Shown: in pieces, positions 58,899-64,000 of the stretch
How the letters are laid out: each line of letters begins with the position of its first letter
How positions within the stretch are numbered: position 1 is the first letter of the stretch
Source of the DNA: Rhizobium mayense
GTDB lineage: Bacteria > Pseudomonadota > Alphaproteobacteria > Rhizobiales > Rhizobiaceae
Direction of reading: 5' to 3'
Assembly: GCF_030272705.1 (NCBI RefSeq)
Contig: NZ_JARFYM010000028.1
Span: forward strand, 1 to 64,000
DNA: 64,000 nucleotides
Notes under the pieces: generated by a model
Told to the model about the DNA's origin: nothing
Databases searched by the model: none
The model's input: the letters and a program-made list of their open reading frames with translations, nothing else
Program-made: the position numbers and the translations under genes

Positions 58899-61214
58899 AT
58901 GGTGGACGTGCGGCGGGCAACCGCGGCCGATGGACGGCTGCGTGTTAATTTCGACGGTCTGAAATCCTGGCATAGCGGTGTTACCGATCGAGCGGGAATG
59001 CGGGCGGAGACGATTTCGCGCCGCTTTCCGCAGGCGGAACATATTCTCAAGAGGGTCATTCCCGTCCTCATCGTCTCCTTTCTGATGGTCGTCGCCGCAT
59101 CGCATTTCTTCGGGATGATGATGGAGCATGGGCGGATGACCGCGGCTGCGCGGCGCGCAACATCGCTCTCCATTGCCGCCGCTTCCGCTGCCTTTTCCAA
59201 TGATCCCAGCCTGTTCCAGGCCGGCAACCGAAACGGCGCCGAAAAGAAACTCGCAACTTACCTTCCGCAGGATCGGCTCGATACTGGCGCATTCGTCCTT
59301 CTCGTACAGGCGAGCGGCCGCGTCTTTGGCTCATCGGCCGCCGGGTCCGCCTATATCGGCCTGACGATCTCCGATTTCTTCCCCGAGGTTTCCACCATCA
59401 GAAATTTCGGAGACCATGCCGGCGTGATCGAGACGATGATCGATGGCGAGCCCTTCTATGCGGCGATTTCCTTGATCGGAGACAAGGGCGATTTCGTCCT
59501 CTCCGCCGCCTCGATGGAGCAGATCGACAAACTCTGGCGCGATGAGTTGACGCTCAATGTCACGCTCTTTGCCGGCATATCCTCCATACTTCTCGTCGTT
59601 CTCTACGCCTATTACACTCAGGTGAAACGGGCGCGCGATGCCGACGATATCTTCCTCGAATCCAATCTGCGCGTCGAAACTGCGCTGTCGCGCGGCCGCT
59701 GCGGTCTCTGGGATTTCGATTTCGCCAGCCGCGAATTCTTCTGGTCGCGATCGATGTACGATATGCTCGGCCTGCCGGCCGCCGATCGGCCGCTATCATT
59801 CACCGATGCGGTGCGGATGATGCATCCCGACGACAATAGCCTGCATATGCTGGCCCGTTCGGTCACCCGCGGCAAAGCCGGTCAAGTGGATCAGATCCTG
59901 CGCATTCGTCACGCCAAGGGGCACTATGTCTGGATGCGTGCCCGCGCCCAGGTCATCCGCACCAATTCCGGCCGTGTTCATATGATCGGCATTGCCATGG
60001 ACGTCACCGAGCAGCATCGGCTAGCGCAGCGCTATGCCGAGGCCGACCAGCGCCTGGCGGACGCGATCGAGTGCACGTCGGAAGCTTTCGTGCTCTGGGA
60101 TAAGAACGACCGCCTGGTGATGTGCAACGGTCATTTCCAGCAGGCCTATGGCCTGCCCGACAAGGTGCTGGTGCCAGGAACCGAACGCGCCGTTGTCAAC
60201 GCCGCCGCTGCTCGTCCCGTCATTGAGCGACGCATCGTCGACCCTGACCGCTCCAATCACTCGCAGACGACAGAGGTGCAGCTCGCCGACGAGCGCTGGC
60301 TGCAGATCAACGAACGCCGTACTCGCGACGGCGGCCTCGTTTCCGTCGGCACCGACATTACCCAGTTGAAGCGCAACCAGGAGCGTCTGCGCGATTCCGA
60401 GCGCCGGCTGATGGCGACGATCAACGATCTCTCCGCCTCCCGGCAGATCCTCGAGCGGCAAAAGGCGGAGCTTTCGACTGCCAACACCAATTATCTTGCG
60501 GAAAAAGAACGCGCCGAAGCCGCCAACAAGGCAAAGTCGGAATTTCTCGCCAACATGTCGCATGAGCTGCGCACGCCGCTTAACGCCATTCTCGGTTTCT
60601 CCGAAATCCTGCAGGACCAGATGTTCGGCCCTCTGGGCTCGGCGAAATACAATGAATACGCCAAGGATATTCACGACAGCGGCAAGCATCTGCTGAACGT
60701 CATCAACGACATTCTCGACATGTCGAAGATCGAAGCGGGCCACCTCAAGCTCTCCTGCGAGCGGATCGATCTTGCGCCATTGATCGAGGAATGCCTGCGC
60801 TTCACCGCCATTCCGGCGGCCTGCAAGGACATCCTCGTCGACCAGCGCATCTCCTCCGGCATAAAGCTGACGGCCGACCGCCGCGCCATGAAGCAAATCC
60901 TGCTCAATCTCCTCTCCAACGCCGTGAAGTTCACCAATGACGGCGGCCGCATCGCGGTGCGCGCGCGCAAGGTCGAGGATGCCGTGATGCTGACGATCGC
61001 CGATACGGGCATCGGCATCCCGAAGTCGGCGCTCAGCAAGATCGGTCAGCCCTTCGAGCAGGTGCAAAACCAATATGCCAAGAGCAAGGGAGGCTCAGGC
61101 CTCGGGCTTGCCATTTCACGGTCGCTGACGACACTGCATTGCGGCCGCATGCGCATCCGCTCGCGCGAGGGCATCGGCACCGCGATCGCCATTCGCATTC
61201 CGGACCTAGGGTGA
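58899..61214 (+). CDS. pleC: PAS-domain sensor histidine kinase, PleC type
   Basis: A protein of 771 residues. Two membrane helices (about 52-75 and 222-242) enclose a periplasmic domain; two PAS domains follow (about 265-385 with WSRSMYDMLGLPAADRPL, and about 390-500), then HisKA with the phosphorylated His in NMSHELRTPLNAILGFSEIL (near 554), and a HATPase domain (NLLSNAVKFT; GTGIGIP-like DTGIGIP; GGSGLGLAIS). The H-box context matches PleC/PdhS, which control the DivK-CtrA cell-cycle route. The neighbouring glnE agrees with my memory of the rhizobial pleC locus, but other PdhS kinases are similar. Confidence 0.8.
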   Translation: MVDVRRATAADGRLRVNFDGLKSWHSGVTDRAGMRAETISRRFPQAEHILKRVIPVLIVSFLMVVAASHFFGMMMEHGRMTAAARRATSLSIAAASAAFSNDPSLFQAGNRNGAEKKLATYLPQDRLDTGAFVLLVQASGRVFGSSAAGSAYIGLTISDFFPEVSTIRNFGDHAGVIETMIDGEPFYAAISLIGDKGDFVLSAASMEQIDKLWRDELTLNVTLFAGISSILLVVLYAYYTQVKRARDADDIFLESNLRVETALSRGRCGLWDFDFASREFFWSRSMYDMLGLPAADRPLSFTDAVRMMHPDDNSLHMLARSVTRGKAGQVDQILRIRHAKGHYVWMRARAQVIRTNSGRVHMIGIAMDVTEQHRLAQRYAEADQRLADAIECTSEAFVLWDKNDRLVMCNGHFQQAYGLPDKVLVPGTERAVVNAAAARPVIERRIVDPDRSNHSQTTEVQLADERWLQINERRTRDGGLVSVGTDITQLKRNQERLRDSERRLMATINDLSASRQILERQKAELSTANTNYLAEKERAEAANKAKSEFLANMSHELRTPLNAILGFSEILQDQMFGPLGSAKYNEYAKDIHDSGKHLLNVINDILDMSKIEAGHLKLSCERIDLAPLIEECLRFTAIPAACKDILVDQRISSGIKLTADRRAMKQILLNLLSNAVKFTNDGGRIAVRARKVEDAVMLTIADTGIGIPKSALSKIGQPFEQVQNQYAKSKGGSGLGLAISRSLTTLHCGRMRIRSREGIGTAIAIRIPDLG

Positions 61215-61215
61215 G

Positions 61216-64000
61216 CTAGGCTTTCACAACCGACTGAAAGACTTTCCGCACCGCTTTCGAAAGTCGCTTCAGTTCCGCCTCCAGCGTCTTGATGTCGGGG
61301 CAATCGCCGGCGCGGCAGACCAGTTCGACCAGCCCGGAGGGGGCCTTGTCCGGATCGAATGGTCCGTCCACACAGAGTCGGACCAACTGCGACAATTCGG
61401 TATAGAGATGCAGCGCCTCCTGGCAGAGGTCGAGATCGTTGCGATCCATAAGACTGCCGCCGAGCAGTTTGAGCGCCTCGCCGGTACTGAGGCCATTGGC
61501 GTCGATGCCGACGCCTCGGGCCGGCGCGATCAGCCGCAGATATTGCGCAGTAAATTCGATATCGATCAGGCCGCCGGGAATAAGCTTCAGGTCCCAGATG
61601 CTTACGGGCGGCTTTTCCTGTTCGATCAGCTCGCGCATCTCGGCGACATCCTTGGTGATCTTGGGAATATCGCGCCGCGTGGAGAGCACCTCGCCGATGA
61701 TCCGCTCCGCATTCAGCTCCAGCTCCTCATCGCCGCAAATCAGGCGCGCTCGGGAAAGCGCCATATGCTCCCACGTCCAGGCCTCCCCGCGCTGATATTT
61801 CTCGAAGGAGTTGATGCGCGTTGCGACCGGCCCCTTGTTGCCGGAAGGACGCAGGCGCATGTCGACCTCGTAGAGCACGCCCTCCGCCGTCGGCGCGGAG
61901 AGCGCCGCAATCAGCCGCTGGGTAATGCGGGTAAAATAACGCGTCGCGTCGAGCGGCTTTGGCCCCGTGGATTCGCCGGCTTCATCGTCATAGTCGTAAA
62001 GCAGGATGATATCGATATCCGAACCGGCGGTGAGCTCGAAGCTACCGAGCTTTCCCATCCCGACGACGGCGACGCGGCCGCCGGGATAGTCGCCATGTGC
62101 AGCCTGTATCTCCTTCAACACGGCATTCAATGCGGCTTCGACGATCAGATCGGCGAGATAGGTGAAGGCGCGGGCGGCCATGGGGCCGCCGATTGCGCCC
62201 GTCAACAGACGAATGCCGATCAGAAAGCGCTGCTCCGAGGCGAAGATGCGCAGGCGGTCCAGCACCTCCTCGTAATGCTGTGCCGACGCCAGAAAGCTGT
62301 TGATGCGCTCGGCCAGATAATCGCGCGTCGGCAGCTCTGCCATCAGGCCCGGATCCAACATACCGTCGAAGACATGCGGCTTGGCAGCGATGATTTCGGC
62401 GAGCCGCGGCGCCGACGACATGATGTTGACGATGAGCGAAAGCAGCGCCGGATTTGTGCTGAGCAGCGAGAATAGCTGGATGCCCGCCGGCAGGCCGGAG
62501 ATGAAACTGTCGAAACGCAGCAGCGCCTCATCCGCGCGCTTGCTCTCGCCGAATACGCGGAGCAATTCTGGCGTCAATTCGGTCAACCGCTCCCGCGCTT
62601 CGATCGATTGTGTGGCGCGGTAGCGACCGTAGTGCCATGTGCGGATGACATGGGAAATAGCGGAGGGACGCTCGAAGCCGAGACGGTGTAAGGTCTTCAA
62701 TGTGTCGGGGTCGTCACCCTGGCCGGTGAAGACGAGGTTGCCGGTTTCGGTCGAAAGCTTGGTCTCCTGCTCGAACAAACGCCCGTAACGCCGCTCGACC
62801 GTCTTCAGCGTTGCGACCAGCGCCTCGGAGAAGGCGGATAGATCGGCGAAGCCCATCATGAACGCAATGCGCTTCAGCTCGGCATCTGTTTCGGGAAGCA
62901 GATGCGTCTGCTCGTCGCGCACCATCTGGATGCGATGCTCGACATCGCGCAGAAACCAATAGGCCTCCGTCAGTTCGTCGCGCGTTTCCGCGTCGATCCA
63001 CTTGGCCTTGGTCAGCTCCGCCAATGTTTCCTCTGTGGCCCGGCAACGCAAGGCCGGCATGCGGCCGCCGGCGATCAGTTGCTGCGTCTGCACGAAGAAC
63101 TCGATCTCGCGGATACCGCCGCGGCCGAGCTTGACGTTGTGGCCTTTGACCGCAATCGCGCCATGACCCTTGTGCACATGGATCTGCCGCTTGATCGAAT
63201 GGATATCCGATATCGCTGCATAGTCCAGATATTTGCGGAAGACGAAGGGGACAAGATCGCGAATGAAGGCCTGGCCGGCCGCGATATCACCGCCGACAGC
63301 GCGCGCCTTGATGAAAGCGGCGCGCTCCCAATTCTGCCCCCTGCCCTCGTAATAGATCATTGCCGCATCGACGGGGATGGCAAGCGGAGTAGACCCCGGA
63401 TCGGGACGCAGGCGCAGATCGGTTCGGAAGACGTAGCCGTCGGCGCTGCGCTCCTGCAATATACGCACAAGTCGGCGCATCAATCGCGGGAAGATATCGA
63501 TCGCATCATCGGGATTGGGAACGATTCCGGCCATCTCGTCGAAGAAAACGACCAGGTCGATATCGGAGGAATAATTCAGCTCTTCGGCGCCGAGCTTGCC
63601 CATGCCAAGCACGATAAGGCCGGAGCCGCGGCTCGGCGCGGAAGGGTCGCGGACCGCAATCTTGCCGGCCTCGTGCGACGACAGCAGCAAATGGTCGATC
63701 GCTGCCGAAATCGAGGCTTCGGCAAGGGCGCTCAGCCAGCGCGTCGTCGCCCGGCCGTCGAAGATGCGGGCGAGATCGGCAAGCGCAATCAAGAAGGCGG
63801 CGCGGCGCTTGGCGATGCGCAATCGGCTCATGACCTCGGATTCCGAGGGCGACGATGCGTTGTCACCCTCCGGCAGCCAGGCACGACGGGCATCGGCGAC
63901 AAGCACCTCGATTTGCGGCAACAGCGGTTTGCTGACGGCTGCGGCGAGCAGCGCCGGCTCGAGATTGGCGGTCTCGCGGAGATGAGGTGAGAGTGTCAAT
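61216..64000 (-). CDS. glnE: Glutamine synthetase adenylyltransferase/adenylyl-removing enzyme, incomplete at window edge
   Basis: At least 927 residues of GlnE, which attaches and removes AMP on glutamine synthetase according to nitrogen status and PII. There are two nucleotidyltransferase domains: the first with NYSSDIDLVVFFDEM and the second with AGSDIDIILLYDYD, each with the metal-binding D-x-D. C-terminal helical domains end with LSKAVRKVFQSVVKA. The family is 950-1000 residues long, so roughly the first 50 lie beyond position 64000; the TTG at the edge is not a real start. It is convergent with the kinase gene, one base apart. Confidence 0.95.
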   Translation of the reverse strand, partial: LTLSPHLRETANLEPALLAAAVSKPLLPQIEVLVADARRAWLPEGDNASSPSESEVMSRLRIAKRRAAFLIALADLARIFDGRATTRWLSALAEASISAAIDHLLLSSHEAGKIAVRDPSAPSRGSGLIVLGMGKLGAEELNYSSDIDLVVFFDEMAGIVPNPDDAIDIFPRLMRRLVRILQERSADGYVFRTDLRLRPDPGSTPLAIPVDAAMIYYEGRGQNWERAAFIKARAVGGDIAAGQAFIRDLVPFVFRKYLDYAAISDIHSIKRQIHVHKGHGAIAVKGHNVKLGRGGIREIEFFVQTQQLIAGGRMPALRCRATEETLAELTKAKWIDAETRDELTEAYWFLRDVEHRIQMVRDEQTHLLPETDAELKRIAFMMGFADLSAFSEALVATLKTVERRYGRLFEQETKLSTETGNLVFTGQGDDPDTLKTLHRLGFERPSAISHVIRTWHYGRYRATQSIEARERLTELTPELLRVFGESKRADEALLRFDSFISGLPAGIQLFSLLSTNPALLSLIVNIMSSAPRLAEIIAAKPHVFDGMLDPGLMAELPTRDYLAERINSFLASAQHYEEVLDRLRIFASEQRFLIGIRLLTGAIGGPMAARAFTYLADLIVEAALNAVLKEIQAAHGDYPGGRVAVVGMGKLGSFELTAGSDIDIILLYDYDDEAGESTGPKPLDATRYFTRITQRLIAALSAPTAEGVLYEVDMRLRPSGNKGPVATRINSFEKYQRGEAWTWEHMALSRARLICGDEELELNAERIIGEVLSTRRDIPKITKDVAEMRELIEQEKPPVSIWDLKLIPGGLIDIEFTAQYLRLIAPARGVGIDANGLSTGEALKLLGGSLMDRNDLDLCQEALHLYTELSQLVRLCVDGPFDPDKAPSGLVELVCRAGDCPDIKTLEAELKRLSKAVRKVFQSVVKA

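Overview
The window is a GC-rich chromosomal segment of an alphaproteobacterium of the order Rhizobiales, most likely a Rhizobium. The indications are a RopA-type porin, the gene order idh-like / iolR / iolC-DUF2090 / iolD / iolE / iolB, rhizobial intergenic palindromic repeats, a PleC-type kinase beside glnE, and a pair of ArnC/ArnT-like genes resembling rhizobial galacturonosyl transfer genes. I see no insertion sequence, prophage, integrase or CRISPR array; this looks like core chromosome with small accessory insertions, of which vapBC is the clearest.

Layout: 1-1.1 kb holds a truncated porin gene, tRNA-Ser(GCT) and a repeat. 1.1-2.3 kb is a ferredoxin-reductase-like flavoprotein. 2.5-10.6 kb is the inositol catabolic locus: a Gfo/Idh/MocA dehydrogenase diverging from iolR, then iolC (fused to DUF2090), iolD, iolE and iolB, with three GGAA-N6-TTYC operator-like sites. 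10.6-18.4 kb carries a MATE exporter, a glyoxalase-superfamily protein, a host-attachment-type protein, a PilZ protein, a DUF4267/DoxX pair controlled by a divergent TetR regulator, a HisC-like aminotransferase and a long rhomboid protease. 18.6-23.3 kb has small proteins, AMP nucleosidase (apparently leaderless) and a PCMT-like methyltransferase. 23.4-25.8 kb is a three-gene YciI/DGPF array plus an ECF42-type sigma factor. 25.8-29.4 kb is an envelope-glycolipid locus: an LPG-synthase-type membrane protein divergent from GT2 and GT39 glycosyltransferases.

29.4-32.9 kb holds a Nudix hydrolase, a class III aminotransferase and a divergent glutamine-synthetase-like ligase (probable polyamine/amine use), followed by a diacylglycerol-kinase-like protein. 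34-41.4 kb has an MFS exporter, an HxlR regulator with a divergent quinone-oxidoreductase-like gene, MgtE with a structured leader, an Lrp regulator with a divergent EamA transporter, and vapBC whose toxin frame runs on antisense through a GNAT gene. 41.4-48.9 kb has ETF-ubiquinone oxidoreductase, an atypical SDR and an RND efflux pair. 49-52 kb has an Hsp70-like protein, a degenerate family-4 uracil-DNA glycosylase and two small ORFs ended by tandem terminators. 52-64 kb has an unassigned regulator-like protein, an MFS transporter, a soluble MCP-like protein with reversed domain order, aminopeptidase N, a PleC-type kinase and convergent glnE, cut by the window edge.

No single large new system is evident. 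The best leads are: an 11-bp motif repeated at four intergenic sites, the mgtE leader, the degenerate glycosylase, the SDR without its catalytic YxxxK, the reversed MCP-like protein, the VapC readthrough and the uncharacterised cluster at 51.5-53.3 kb. All calls are from reading the sequence and from family knowledge; no database search was run.
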